Shown: positions 1-11,415, numbered from the stretch's first letter. The stretch is 64,000 bases of DNA from Anaeromyces robustus (GCA_002104895.1 MCFG01000135.1:25001-89000); one strand, 5' to 3'. Program-made: numbers and translations. Notes: generated by a model from the letters alone, not told the origin.

Positions 1-315
1 AAAAAAATATTTTTATTATTTATTCTTTTTTTTAAAAAAAAAAAAAAAAAAACAAAAACTAAAAAAATAAAATTTATTGTAAATATTTATAAAATATTTA
101 AAATATAATAATAAATAATATAAAATAAATAACATATAAATAAATAAAAAAATATTTATTTTTATAATTTATAATAAATCAATATTTTATTTTATTTTAT
201 TTTATTTTATTTTATTTTATATAAAAAAAATTTTTTTTAAAAAATTTAATATGAAATAAAATCCCATATAAAAATATTTTATATTTTATTCATGAATAAA
301 AATATTTTATTCTTC

Positions 316-350
<35 letters not shown>

Positions 351-600
351 TTTTATTTTATTTTATTTTACTATCCATTAATTTTCTATTTTTGAATTTT
401 TTTTTAAAAAAAAAAAACAAACTCATCACTTACTCACTTTATTTTTATTTTATTTTTTTATTAATTTTAATTTTATTTTTATTTTTATTAATTTTTATTT
501 ATAATTTAATTATAAATATTATTTTAATATTCATTGATGAATTATGAATTATGAATATATAAAGATAGAATTTTTTTTTTAATTTTATATATAATTATTT
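1..600. other. gene-free AT low-complexity DNA
   Basis: No coding region is visible. The stretch is homopolymer A/T, a TTTTA pentanucleotide run around 183-222 and an AAT run around 318-350. Confidence 0.8.
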
Positions 601-619
601 TTTTTTTTCTTTTTTTTTA

Positions 620-770
620 GTTTGAATATTTTCCAATAATCATCTTGACATTTACCACTGCAATATGTATTGGTTTTTCCACAGAAACCCTAATACTTTG
701 GCTTGGCGTATTCTTCAATAGTTTGTGTATAAATTATTTGACCTTGCTCATCAAAATATGATGGATCATC
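620..770 (-). pseudogene. broken chitin-binding type-1 (CBM18) domain
   Basis: Read on the minus strand, this gives about 50 codons of protein-like sequence: an acidic lead-in (IDDPSYFDEQGQ...IEEYAKPKY), then an in-frame TAG, then GFCGKTNTYCSGKCQDDYW. The part after the TAG matches the second half of a hevein-like domain (usual pattern YGWCGxxxxYCGxGCQxxYGxC). The N-terminal cysteines and the CCS motif are missing and no start is visible, so this is a relic, not a gene. Two intact CBM18 domains lie near 31.5 kb and another relic at 40.4 kb, so the family recurs in the window. The domain call is by motif only. Confidence 0.55.
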
Positions 771-1509
771 AATTTTTTAAAATATCTTGATAATTATAAC
801 GATAAAATATTTTTTTTTGGTTCCTTTTGCTAAATTAATTATATATAATTAACGAAAACCAAAATTACAAAAAAAAAAAAAAAAAAAAAAGGTAAGCAAA
901 TTCATATTAAATAATATTTTTTTTTTTTATAAAAATTTATATTTATATTCAAAATAATAAAATCAATTTTAAAAATAAAAAAAATTAAAATTGAAAATAA
1001 AGAAAATAGAAATAAATATTATTTTATTTTTTTTTTATAATAAAAAAAAAACCTATTAATTAAAAAATTGGTTATTATTAAAATAACTTTTTTTATTAAT
1101 AGTATATAAAAAAATTTCAAGTATATATAGTTATTATTATCATCATCATACCAAATAAATATTATTTTCCTTTTATTACATTTTTATAATTAGTATATTT
1201 GCTTTTTATTTTCACTTTTTTTTTTTTTTATAAGGAATTATTATTTTTTTTTTTTTTTTATTGACTAATGAAATTCTATATTTTTTTACGACTATACTTT
1301 TAACATGCAAAAGATTTAATTCAGTTATACTTAGTGGGTGTTTTATTTTATTTTATTTTTTTTTTCTTTTCAAAAGTAGAGAAATTATATAATCTTTATG
1401 GATATAATAAATAATTTAAAAATTAATTGAAATTTCTTTTAAAATATAGAATTAGATATTAAAATATATCCTTTCCCCCCAACAATTTCTCTTATTTTGC
1501 GCATTTTAA

Positions 1510-1544
<35 letters not shown>

Positions 1545-1619
1545 AGATAACTAAAATTTATTTCTATGTAAATATAATATAATAGATAATATTCTTACAT
1601 GATTTAAAATTTGATATTA

Positions 1620-2185
1620 GAGGTATTAGAGGTGTTAAATTATTACTATTTATGATCATCATTTAATAAGGGGCCGTAGAATCATAACAAGAATGGAGCA
1701 TTTTTGTATAATGTACTAGATTCAGTCTGACATTTATATACAAACATACAGACAAATACCATTTGTTCATTCCTTATTATTATGAACAAATTGTTCAAAT
1801 AATTTCATTAATACCCAGGGGTTCTCTTCCACCAATTCAAAAAAAAAAGTAAATAAATTCAGTACCTGTGTGAAACAATTTTTTTCTATTTCCTAAAATA
1901 TCCATATTTTTACATATACTATTATTTCTTTTATTATTAGAACTACTTTTTATAACCTTTAACAATATTTATTATTAATTCTATGGATCCTACATTAGAA
2001 TTATTCACTGGTTAACGTATAAACATAAACTATATTAAAAAAGATTATCTAGAAATAAAAAAAGAGTTTCTATCTAGATCGGAAAAATGGTTAATACAAA
2101 AAAAAAATTTAAATAGGAAACAATGAATAACCCCTAACATAAATAACAATTAGGTCAAGAATTATTAACCAAATTTAGAATTTAG

Positions 2186-2218
<33 letters not shown>

Positions 2219-2340
2219 GCAACTCTCTAGTATTAATTTTATATTCACATTTAGCCCTTAAATATCTATCTACCTGAAACCTTTTTTACCTAGATTCAGG
2301 AAATTTTAAATTTTTTTTTTTTTTTTTTTAAGTTTTTTTA
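1620..2340 (-). mobile_element. LINE-type retroelement 3' relic, copy 1
   Basis: This is homologous over most of its length to 7321-8097. Shared landmarks on the plus strand include CAGATTCAGTCTGACA-like sequence near 1720, TTCCACCAATT near 1828 and TTTCTATCTAGATC near 2068. On the minus strand around 2250 it encodes a degraded form of RYLRAKCEYKIN, aligned with WILRARFGYKIDARVAKAAK in the better copy. Beyond that are stops and a long poly(T) expansion. The family's C-terminal CPxC...H....C knuckle is recognisable only by comparison (VNNS, stop, PNCY). Dead copy. Confidence 0.55.
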
Positions 2341-2761
2341 AATAGTTTTTTTGAAATTCTCAAAAATTTGTTCTTTTTTTTTTTTTTTTATAAATTTTTA
2401 ACTTTAATTGATTTTTATCGTTGTTCATGTCTCTTATCCTTAATCCCAATCCCAATAGAAGTCTATTAATAATTTTTTTTTTTTTTTTTTTTTAGAAAGA
2501 GGATGAAAATATTGTTTTTAATTTTATCATTAAATGTATATATATATATATATATATTTACTTTCTTTGTCCTAAAGTCTATTTTTTTTTTCTTGTTGTA
2601 GAAAAAAAAAAAAAAAAAACATTATGGATTAATTTTGAGATAAAGGCAGTTTGATGGTTCTTCCACTCTCCACTAAATAATTATTAAAAATAGCTTTTTA
2701 CCTGAACTAAAAGTACATTTACCAGAGAAGAAAGTGGAAGGAATATTATGATTTTTTTTTT

Positions 2762-2794
<33 letters not shown>

Positions 2795-3702
2795 AAATAT
2801 AATAAATAGATATAAAAATAAAAATGAATTAGGTTGGTTGGTGGTTTAGAAACCTAAAAAATCCAATAATAATAATAAAAAAAAAAAATCTTTTTTTTTT
2901 GATCAATAAATTTGTGTAAACCAAGTATTACTTTTTTTTTTTATTAGATTCAAGTAAAAAAAAAAAAATGCATAATAATAAGAGATTTGTTTAATAATAA
3001 TAAAGTTTTTTTTTTTTCCAGAAAAATATAAAATTCTTTTTAAGTGGAATAGGAATAGGAATCAAGTCAAGTCAAATCAAATTATTTTTTTTTTTAAAAA
3101 AAAAAAACCCCAAAGTATTAAAAAACACAAAAGACTTGGACTTTATTTTTTTTTTTTTAATTTTATTTAATAACAAAAATTTTTTAAGTTCATTAATAAG
3201 TCTTTAATTTAGGAATGAATAACAAAAAAAAAAAAAAAAATTTTTTAAATCAAAAAGTTTTTTTTTTATGAAAAAAGGATAGATATCTATACCAAAAGTA
3301 AATAATATTAATATGAACCATCTGGTTTTTTTTTTTTTTATTTTTTTTTTTTTAAGGAATTGTAATTCCCTTATTAAATAAAAAAAAAGGTAAAAGGTAA
3401 AAAGGTAGTAGGGTCTTTAAGATCTTCTTTTTCTTTTTCTTTTTTCTTTTTCTTTTTAGGAATAAAATTCTTAATGATTATATGTCCTATGTCTAATAAG
3501 CTAATGGAGGGGGGGAAATATACTATTTATTTAATATATTCCAAAAAAAAAAAGTCATTTCATTTAATTGTGTCTTTATCTTCTTTAACCCCTCATTTTA
3601 CCAACGGACGGACGGACGGAATGGGAGAAGTGAAGAAGAAGAAGAAAGTAGAAGTAGTTTATTCTTAAAGAAATTTTACTAAATAAAGGGGAAGGGGTTT
3701 CC

Positions 3703-3737
<35 letters not shown>

Positions 3738-3749
3738 AAAAACAAGAAC

Positions 3750-3798
<49 letters not shown>

Positions 3799-4258
3799 TC
3801 ATATCATATCATATCATATCATTTTGCACCAAAAAATAAAAAAAATTAAATAAAAAAAAAAAAATAATTCCATCCATCCACAACAAAAACAAAAAATTCA
3901 AGGTTATCTCCATTTTTCACAAACACACACCCACCCCATAGGAATATTATCTATATATGGTAATAGCACCTCAACAACAACAACAAAAAAAAAAAAAAAG
4001 AATAAAAAACTTTAATGTTTAATTATATGTTCCATTACGGAAATCCAAAGGGGAATCTGAAAATTGGATGTAAGTAAAAAATAGTTGAACAAAAATTAAA
4101 AAATAAAAAATTAAATCAACAAAAAAAAAAAATAAATAAATAAATAAAAAAAAAAATAAATAAACAACTACTGAAGAAAATGTTTAAAAAATTCTTTACT
4201 ATTACTATTTTGTTATTTTGTTTTAATTATATAAAATACAAAAATAATAATTAAAAAA

Positions 4259-4308
<50 letters not shown>

Positions 4309-4660
4309 TTTTTATTTATTTATTTATTTATTTATTTTTAACTTTTAAATATTTCTTAATACTTTCTAATAATAAATATATATTTTATTTATAATATTTT
4401 ATAATTAAATCTTATTATAGGTATTTATAAATAAAATATATTTATTTATTTATTTATTATATATATTTTCTTTTATAAAAAATTTAATATTTATTTTTAT
4501 TTTTTAACTTTTATTTTCTTTACAATTTACTTTATTGTTTTATTGTTATTAAATGAAACAAAAAAAGAAAAAAAAAAAAACTTTTTTTTTCATTATTTAT
4601 TGATTGAATTTTTTTTTTTGAATAATCAATAAATAGAATAATTCTTGTTCCTACCTAGTA
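2340..4660. repeat. non-coding segment duplicated at about 10.06-11.4 kb
   Basis: No gene is supported. Several blocks match the downstream flank of the intact Cys-rich gene: AAGAGATTTGTTTAATAAT near 2985 with 10100, TTCAAGGTTATCTCCATTTT near 3897 with 10638, and TCCATTACGGAAATCC near 4030 with 10762. They are in the same order and orientation. The copy has since gained poly(A)/poly(T) expansions, including a run of about 43 T near 4261, and a short GGAC array near 3605. A third and fourth copy of the TCCATTACGG block occur near 17520 and 20410. Confidence 0.6.
3751..3822. repeat. AAT trinucleotide and ATATC pentanucleotide microsatellite
   Basis: About sixteen tandem AAT units run directly into about five ATATC units. 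No reading frame is involved. Confidence 0.9.
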
Positions 4661-4666
4661 TAACTC

Positions 4667-5129
4667 TTATTTCTTTGACTTACTACAGCGAGGTTTAAAC
4701 TTTAAATAAACTAATAATATAACAGCGATTATAATGAAGACTATAGAAATAATCATATATATATTATCGTTTATATAATCTCTTATCTGGTTTCCACATG
4801 TACCTAATACACATTTGCCATCAAAGCATTCATTATCGCTTGAACATTTTTCTCCATAAAGATAACCATATTGATATTCACCTACACGGGCACTAATGGC
4901 TTCTTCACATATTCCCCCCTTATTACAAACATTACTTAAACATTCCTCATTTCTCATACATTTTCTAAAATAATCAAAATATGGTATACCATTTTTTAAA
5001 GTTTGAAATTCACTTAAAGTACAAACTTTATTATCTTTACAATGTATAAATTCAAAACATCCGTTATTATAACCTTTACAAATACCAGATTGCTTTCGTG
5101 GGCAATCACTATTATGACATTTACTAAAA
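4667..5129 (-). pseudogene. orphan 3' exon of Cys-rich single-pass membrane protein (copy A)
   Basis: An open minus-strand exon preceded by a splice acceptor (ACAG at 5130-5133). It encodes about 153 residues: a Cys-rich stretch starting FSKCHNSDCPRKQSG, spaced Cys pairs (ECLSNVCNKGGIC; KCSSDNECFDGKC), a hydrophobic helix (MIISIVFIIIAVILLVYL) and a basic tail with KPRCSKSKK. It aligns end to end with exon 3 of the intact copy at 11416-11857. There is no exon 1 or 2 upstream on the same strand. Those exons lie next door in the opposite orientation (5388-5906). The acceptor phase fits that exon 2, so the gene was probably split by a small inversion. The Cys spacing resembles what databases label Dickkopf-like or EB-like Cys modules; function unknown. 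Confidence 0.6.
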
Positions 5130-5387
5130 CTGTTATATTTATATTATTAATTAATAAAACATTGGTATAAAAAAATAAAAATTATTATTATTATTATTAT
5201 TATTATTATAAATATAAATATATATATGTATCAATAATAAATATTTAATAATTTCAAAAAAAAAAAAAAAAAAATTAAAATTATAATTTTTTTTTTAAAA
5301 ATATTATATACATATTCTTCGAACTAGTAAAAAATATATATATAAAAAAAAAAAAAAAAAAAAAAAACTTAAAAAAAGAAACAAAAA

Positions 5388-5502
5388 ATGACTTCTAACA
5401 GTACTACTCTTGATCCTTTATCTTTTTTCACTTTCAATGAAGCTGTTAATTACTTTAATGGGTAAATATATTTAAAATTTTTTTTTTTATTTCTGAAAAA
5501 AA

Positions 5503-5538
<36 letters not shown>

Positions 5539-5906
5539 AAGAAATTAAATATTCAATTACAAAAAAAAAATATTTAATTACAAAAACATAAAAAAAAATA
5601 ATTTAATTATTTACAATTTTTTTTTCTTTAAAAAAAAAAAGTTTACAATGTAATTCCAATAAGGATTGTCCATTAGAATCAGATTGTATTGGTAATAAAT
5701 GTATTACTGAATTTTATTGTAAAGATGATAATAAATGTTCTTTCTATAGAGGAGTATGTGATGGAAAACCATGTGATTCAGTAAAATGTAAAGTTGATAG
5801 TGATTGTTTAGGTGAAAAATGTAATGATTCATCTTGTGGAGGAGACAGAGGTTATTATTCTGGTACATTTACCTTAGAAGATTGTCACAATTACATTAAA
5901 GAATAG
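5388..5906 (+). pseudogene. inverted 5' exons 1-2 of Cys-rich protein (copy B)
   Basis: Exon 1 is 5388-5461 and exon 2 starts at 5642 after an intron beginning GGTAAATA and ending AAAG (phase 2). Exon 1 encodes MTSNSTTLDPLSFFTF and the following residues. Exon 2 encodes closely spaced Cys residues (LQCNSNKDCPLESDC, CKVDSDCLGEKC) ending in HNYIKE and an in-frame TAG. That TAG overlaps a perfect donor (GTATGT, starting at 5906). The intact copy splices at the same point, in the same phase, to exon 3. No exon 3 follows on the plus strand; it lies at 4667-5129 on the other strand. If the donor goes unused, a soluble protein of about 112 residues could still be made. Both exons are open, so the break is structural rather than by point mutation. 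Confidence 0.6.
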
Positions 5907-5907
5907 T

Positions 5908-6645
5908 ATGTATATTCATATATCTATAAATTATAAATTTTTTTTTTTTTTAATTTATTTATTTATTTATTTATTTTTATTTTGAATTAATTATTTCAAA
6001 TATTTATATATATATATATATATAATTAAATTATTTTTTTAATTATATAAATTTATTATTATTATTATTTTTTTTTTTTCGTTTGTCTTTTTTTTTTTTT
6101 TTTTTAATTCAAAAAAAAAAAAAAAAAAAAAAGTCTGAAAGAATTTTTTTTTTCTATTTTTATACTCTCAACCCATATTAGAAAAAGATAGTAAGCCCAA
6201 TATATTTATTTACATTATGTAATTTCATCTAATTTGTCCATTTTGTATAAGAGGAATATTAAAACAATATAAAAAAAATATAAAAAAAATATATTTTTAA
6301 TGAAAAAAAAAAAAAATAAAATTAAAAATAAAAATAAATTGCTTTAATATTCTAACAAATAAATAAATAAATAAATAAATAAATAAATATATAAATAAAT
6401 AAATAAATAAATGAATAAATAAATAAATAAATATATAAATAAATAAATAAATAAATGAATAAATAAATAAATAAATAAATAAATAAATATATAAATAAAT
6501 AAATAAATAAATCAATGTTATTCATTCAGCCAAATTTACACAAAATAATAATTAGTCATAATGAATTAATTTTTTACACAAAAAAAAATTATTAATATTT
6601 TGTTACACAAAAAAAAGTTAATCATAATATTATATTTAATTAAAA

Positions 6646-6688
<43 letters not shown>

Positions 6689-7020
6689 ATTAATTTTGTT
6701 TATATATTGTTTTTAAATGATATGTGTATTAAGTCATAGTGACGTGACACAAAATAATAATTATCCCAAAATTAAAATTAAAAATTTAATAATAAAAAAT
6801 TGTTGAAATTTTTGTATTATTACTATTATTATTACTATTACTGTTTACACAATACAAACTAAAATGTTAAAATAAAAATAAAAAATCAAAATAAAATAAA
6901 AAAAAATTAAATTTAACAAGTCATGTCACGTCACAACTATTCAAAAATTGGTTACAAGATTATTGGTTTACTTAAAAAGAAAGAATAGTAATTAATTATT
7001 TCTTTATTTTTATAATTCAC
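5908..7020. other. gene-free spacer with duplicated upstream flank
   Basis: No gene is seen. The block at 6165-6290 (CTCAACCCATATTAG near its start) is almost identical to 14968-15110 and more distantly related to 12690-12790. In the intact copy it lies upstream of exon 1. Here it keeps its original orientation, which places the right inversion breakpoint between 5906 and about 6120. Around 6730 and 6925 a short GTCA(C/T)GTGACA-type sequence occurs in opposite orientations. Confidence 0.5.
6356..6512. repeat. AAAT tetranucleotide microsatellite
   Basis: Almost uninterrupted AAAT units with a few ATAT/ATGA variants. The minus-strand open frame across it (an Ile/Leu/Phe/Tyr repeat) is an artefact of the repeat. 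A second block follows at about 6643-6690. Confidence 0.9.
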
Positions 7021-7067
7021 CCACCACAATAAAATTCAAGGTTATCCATTTTTCACAAACATCATAG

Positions 7068-7120
7068 TTTTTTTTTTTTTTTTATGGCACACAATTTGTA
7101 CGTCACTTTTATTGAATCTA
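7068..7120 (-). mobile_element. poly(A)-tailed retroposed 3' end, copy 1
   Basis: On the minus strand the sequence reads CAATAAAAGTGACGTACAAA, then TTGTGTGCCAT, then about 17 A. The same 3' end and poly(A) occur at 36403-36468, where target-site duplications are clear. Here it interrupts the duplicated TTCAAGGTTATCC flank (compare 3897 and 10638). The target-site duplication is not convincing, with only ATCATA-like matches on each side. Probably the 3' terminus of a LINE or SINE. Confidence 0.5.
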
Positions 7121-7320
7121 AATATTAAAATACATGAATCATAAAAAAAACACATAATGAAAAAAAATGACACTAAAAAAAAAAACAAAAAAACCAGTAA
7201 AATATTATAGATAATAATAAATAATACTGGAGGGAAAAAAAATAGTATAATAATATTTAAAAACAATAAATTCATACTAGCTCCTTAATTCTAAATATAG
7301 AATTAAAGTAAAATTGATCT

Positions 7321-8097
7321 ATCCTATTCCATTAGGGTCGGAAATAGGATCGGCATTTGCCTTACTAGGCTGTCCTACTGTGTGTTATCAGCATTGACGT
7401 TCCTGGAGAGGTTGGTTTTAAATTTATTGAACAATATAAGTTGTCTTTTACAGACAACAGACAACAGACAACAGGTATGATATCATTCAATAGAGCCGCA
7501 GATCGCAATAAGAATAGGGATTTTGAATATGTACCAGATTCAGTCTGACACTTAAACAAACATTCCCATTCTTTTTTGTATGGACTATTGTTAATTCTAT
7601 CACTAAAACCATAATCCCTTCCACCAATTAAAAAAAATATAAATTCGATACCTATTAACTATTTTTTGATTACCTAATATATCTATATTACTTAAACTAT
7701 TAATCCTCATATTATTACTACTTTTATAACCCTTAATAATATTATATATTATTAATTCTATTATCCACACTAGGGTTATTACTGGTCCTAACTAAACTAT
7801 TAAAAAGACTATCTAAAAAATAAAAAAAAATTTCTATCTAGATCAGAGAAGTGATCAATACGAAGATTTTTAAATAAGAAACAATTAATAAACCAATGAT
7901 CAATTCTCTGATAACTGTCACAATGGAAACAACATGAATAACAATTAGGACAAGAATTATTAATCATTTTTGCAGCTTTAGCAACTCTAGCATCGATTTT
8001 ATATCCAAATCTTGCCCTAAGTATCCACCTAAAACTTTTGCTATATTCAGGAAATTCTAGATTAAGCTTTAAGTAATTCCTTGATTCTTCAAAGTTG
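7321..8097 (-). mobile_element. LINE-type retrotransposon C-terminal fragment, copy 2
   Basis: Best preserved of three copies. The minus strand encodes WILRARFGYKIDARVAKAAK, then MINNSCPNCYSCC, a spaced H and C (RIDHWFINC) and, after a stop, GGRDYGFSDRINNSPYKKEW and a further open stretch ending near 7365. An Arg/Gly-containing helix followed by CPxC...H....C is characteristic of the extreme C-terminus of LINE (non-LTR) reverse transcriptases; the RT core itself is absent. The non-coding 3' part (7321-7380) is relatively G+C-rich, with three tandem GTCTGTT-type units near 7455. Its 5' edge abuts exon 2 of a Cys-rich gene at 8097/8098, which it truncates. Clade not assigned. Confidence 0.6.
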
Positions 8098-8499
8098 AGT
8101 CACTACATTTTCCACTTAAACAATCACTATCAACTTTACATTCTACTGAATCACATGGTTTTCCATTACATACTCCACTATAGAAAGAACATTTATCATC
8201 ATAATTACAATAGAATTCAGTAATACATTTATTACCAATACAATCGGATTCTAAAGGACAGTCCTTATTGGAATTACATTTTAAACTTTTATTTTTTTTT
8301 TTAAAAAAAAAAAATGTAAATAATTAATTAATTTTTTATAATTAAATTTTTTTTATAAATATTTAATTTTTTTTTTTTTTTTTTTTTTTTTTTCAAAAAT
8401 AAAAAAAACTTTTAAATATATTTACCCATTAAAGTAATTAGCAGCTTCATTGAAAGTGAAGAAAGATAAAGGATCAATAGTAGTACTGTTAGAAGTCAT
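8098..8499 (-). pseudogene. 5' part of Cys-rich protein gene cut by retroelement (copy C)
   Basis: Exon 1 (8499-8426) encodes MTSNSTTIDPLSFFTF and the following residues, with the same phase-2 donor as the intact copy. Exon 2 starts at 8285 after AAAAG and encodes LKCNSNKDCPLESDC and further Cys pairs up to about CKVDSDCLSGKC. There the match stops abruptly and LINE-like sequence begins (8097 downward). Exon 3 is absent. Both remaining exons are open, so truncation looks like the cause of death. Confidence 0.65.
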
Positions 8500-8526
8500 T
8501 TTTTGTTTTTTTTTTAATTTATTAAT

Positions 8527-8573
<47 letters not shown>

Positions 8574-9170
8574 TTTTTGTTTTTTTTTTTTTTATTTCAA
8601 TTAATTTTATATATAATTAAATTATTTTATTTTTAATTATACAAAATTTTTTTATTCTATTTTATTTTATTTTTTCACGGTTTTTTTTTTTTATGATTCA
8701 AAAAAAAAAAAAAAAAAAAAAAAAAAGGTTTGTCGAAGGAATTTTTTTCTACTTATATATTTTCAATCAATTAAAAAAAAAAATCCACTACCTTAACAAA
8801 AAACATTACATTACAATAAATAATTACAAAATAAATAATAAATTAATAAATAATTAAAAATAAATAAATAAACAAATAAACAAATAAATAAATAAATAAA
8901 TAAATAATACATTCAATTTTGTATATTAAATTAATTATCATGTACACTTAAGCCATAGTTACACAAAATAAAAATTAATCTAAAAAACATATCTTTATAT
9001 ATATATTAAAGTTTATATATATTTATATAAGTATATTTATGAGAATAATATAATATTATATATATAAATATATAAATAATAATCAATTATTATTATATGG
9101 AAATATATAATAATTAATAATTAATTCTAATGAAATATATTTGTTTCACAAAATAATTATAAATTGTAAT
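8500..9170. other. gene-free spacer
   Basis: No gene is visible. It contains a TTTA array (about 8517-8576), a run of about 26 A near 8701, AAAT units near 8880 and AT-only sequence around 9000-9130. Confidence 0.7.
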
Positions 9171-9199
9171 AGGGTTGGAGATGTAACCTTTTTACCCTT

Positions 9200-9840
9200 G
9201 ACTATCTATCTGAGGAAATCAGGGTTTTTGAGGGGAAGTGTGCATTTTGGCAATGTATTTTGTAAATGTATCGCGCATTAAAATAACGTATTATTTAAAT
9301 ATATTATATTTTGGCTTATAAATTAAATTAATAAAAAATTTATTATATTATTAAAATCAATATTTTATTTATTATTGATTTATGAAACCAATTTATTAGT
9401 GACATCTTCTTTTTATTAATATTTCTTTTTTTTTTTTTTTTATTTAACTTATGAAATAAATAAAATATTAAGTGAAATTTAAAATTTATCTATAATTATT
9501 TAAATTATTAAATAAATAAAATATTAAGTGAAATTTAAAATTTATCTATAATTATTTAAATTATTAAATAAATAAAATATTAAGTGAAATTTAAAATTTA
9601 TATTTATAATTCTTTAAATTATGAAATAAATAAGAAATGCTTTAATATACAAGTACTAGTAGTATATAAACTCTCTTAAAAAATTTTTATATAAATGTGG
9701 CGTTAAAAATATTTATATAAATTTACAATATAAAATGTGGCGTAAAGGACCATTCAATGCAAAAAATTTCATGTACATTGCCGAAATGCAACACTCAGGT
9801 TTTTGAGTAATCAAATGTCATGCGGAAAAAATAAGATGTT
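9200..9840. mobile_element. candidate non-autonomous element with terminal inverted repeats
   Basis: The segment has unusually G+C-containing ends and an AT-rich middle. TGCATTTTGGCAATGTA (9241-9257) is repeated in reverse complement at 9774-9790 with one mismatch. Just outside, CAGGGTTTTTGAG (near 9222) faces CTCAGGTTTTTGAG (near 9794). The middle holds a 56-bp tandem repeat and no coding sequence. Inverted ends on a non-coding segment of about 0.55-0.6 kb fit a MITE or foldback element; target-site duplications could not be fixed. Confidence 0.4.
9454..9640. repeat. 56-bp tandem repeat, three copies
   Basis: Units starting AAATAAATAAAATATTAAGT begin at 9454, 9510 and 9566, nearly identical, with a degraded fourth start near 9622. 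Confidence 0.85.
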
Positions 9841-9954
9841 AAGTTAAGTAGGTTTAATAAGTTTATTAATAATAGGTTACACGAAAAAATAATTCATCTA
9901 TTGTATTTATTAATAAATTTTTTTTTTTAAAATTTAAATTAATAATAAATTAAT

Positions 9955-9956
9955 AA

Positions 9957-10015
<59 letters not shown>

Positions 10016-10052
10016 ATGAATGAATAAATAAATAAAGAAAGAAAGAAAGAAA
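9955..10052. repeat. AAAT then GAAA microsatellite
   Basis: About fifteen AAAT units, two AATG units and four GAAA units in tandem. Confidence 0.9.
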
Positions 10053-10059
10053 TTATATA

Positions 10060-10511
10060 CTTTTTCTTGTTAGATCCAAGTAAAAAATGCATATAATAAG
10101 AGATTTATTTAATAACTTTTTCAGAGAAATAAAAGTTCTTTTTAAATGGAATAGAAATCAAGTTAAATCCATTTTTTTTCTTTAAAAAAAACCAAAGAAT
10201 TGAAAAACAAAAATCCTTATTAACTTAATATAAAATTTGTTATTAATAAAATGAAAAATAAAGAGTTTTTTGTGAAAAGGAATACCAAGCAAGGTAAATA
10301 TGAATAATCTGTTTTTAGAAATTGTGATTCCTTGATAAATAAAAAGTAAAAGGAAGGGGTCTTCTCTAAGAATAAAAAAAAATTCCGATTTTTTTCATAT
10401 CTGAGAAAGCTAATGTAGCATATGTTATTTAATATTTCAAAAGTTATTTCATTGTCCTTAACCCATTTACTAATGGAGTGAAGAAGTTTATTCATAACGA
10501 AATCTACTAGG

Positions 10512-10550
<39 letters not shown>

Positions 10551-10851
10551 CTAAAGGAAGAGAATACACTTCCATGTACTAGGGGGTACAAAGAACAATA
10601 TATCATCTACACCAAATATTCTCACCACAACAAAAAATTCAAGGTTATCCATTTTTTCACACACACCATTAAATATTATAAATGGTAACAGCGCCAACTT
10701 CAACACAAAAAAAAAAAAAAAAAAAAAAAAAACTTTTAAAGATTAATTATCTAATTATATGCTCCATTACGGAATCCAGGGAGAATCTGAAAATTGGATG
10801 TAGTGAAAAATATTTGAACAGAAATTAAAAATAAAACTAAATCAAAAAAAA

Positions 10852-10885
<34 letters not shown>

Positions 10886-11415
10886 CAATTTTTATTTATT
10901 TTTGTATTTTATAATTAAATTAAAAAAAAATAAAAAAAAAAATAAAAAAAAAATAAAAAAAAAAAAATAAAAAAGCAACTTAAGAAAATTTTGTTATTTT
11001 ATTTAACTTTATTTATTTATTTACTTATTTATTTATTTACTTAATTATTTAATTAATTAATTAATTATTTAATTAATTATTTACTTATTTAATTAATTAT
11101 TTACTTATTTATTTATTTATTTATTTATTTACTTAGTTATTTACTTAATTTATTTTCTTAATATTTTCTAATAATAATATTTTATTTATAATATTTATAA
11201 TTAAATCTTATTAAATATATTATAAAATATATTTTCTTTACAATTTAATTTTTTTTTACATTTATTTTTTACATTTATTTTTATTTTTACATTTATTTTT
11301 TTGTTTTCTTGTTTAAATGAAACAAAAAAAAAATTTTTTTTTCATATTTACTTATTTCTTTTTTTTTTATTTCTTTTTTTTTTTTAAATAATAACTAAAT
11401 AGAATAAAATTTGAC
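10060..11415. repeat. 3' flank of intact Cys-rich gene, duplicated at 2.9-4.66 kb
   Basis: Non-coding. The landmark blocks near 10100, 10638 and 10762 match 2985, 3897 and 4030 in order and orientation. A minus-strand open frame spanning 10220-10606 contains a poly-Lys run made by poly(T) and is not conserved in the other copy, so it is not called. Confidence 0.6.

Noticed and set aside
3474-3668. 64-codon plus-strand frame with GGAC tetramers
   Set aside because: It sits in the duplicated non-coding flank; the frame is not shared with the other copy.
6297-6515. minus-strand frame encoding Ile/Tyr/Leu/Phe repeats
   Set aside because: A direct translation of an AAAT microsatellite. The same holds for the plus-strand frame at 43853-44071.
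7042-7275. 77-codon minus-strand frame ending in a Lys run
   Set aside because: Its end is the poly(A)-tailed retroposed fragment and its start is T-rich simple sequence.
10220-10606. 128-codon minus-strand frame
   Set aside because: It contains a poly-Lys run from poly(T), and the homologous segment at 3.2-3.7 kb does not keep the frame.
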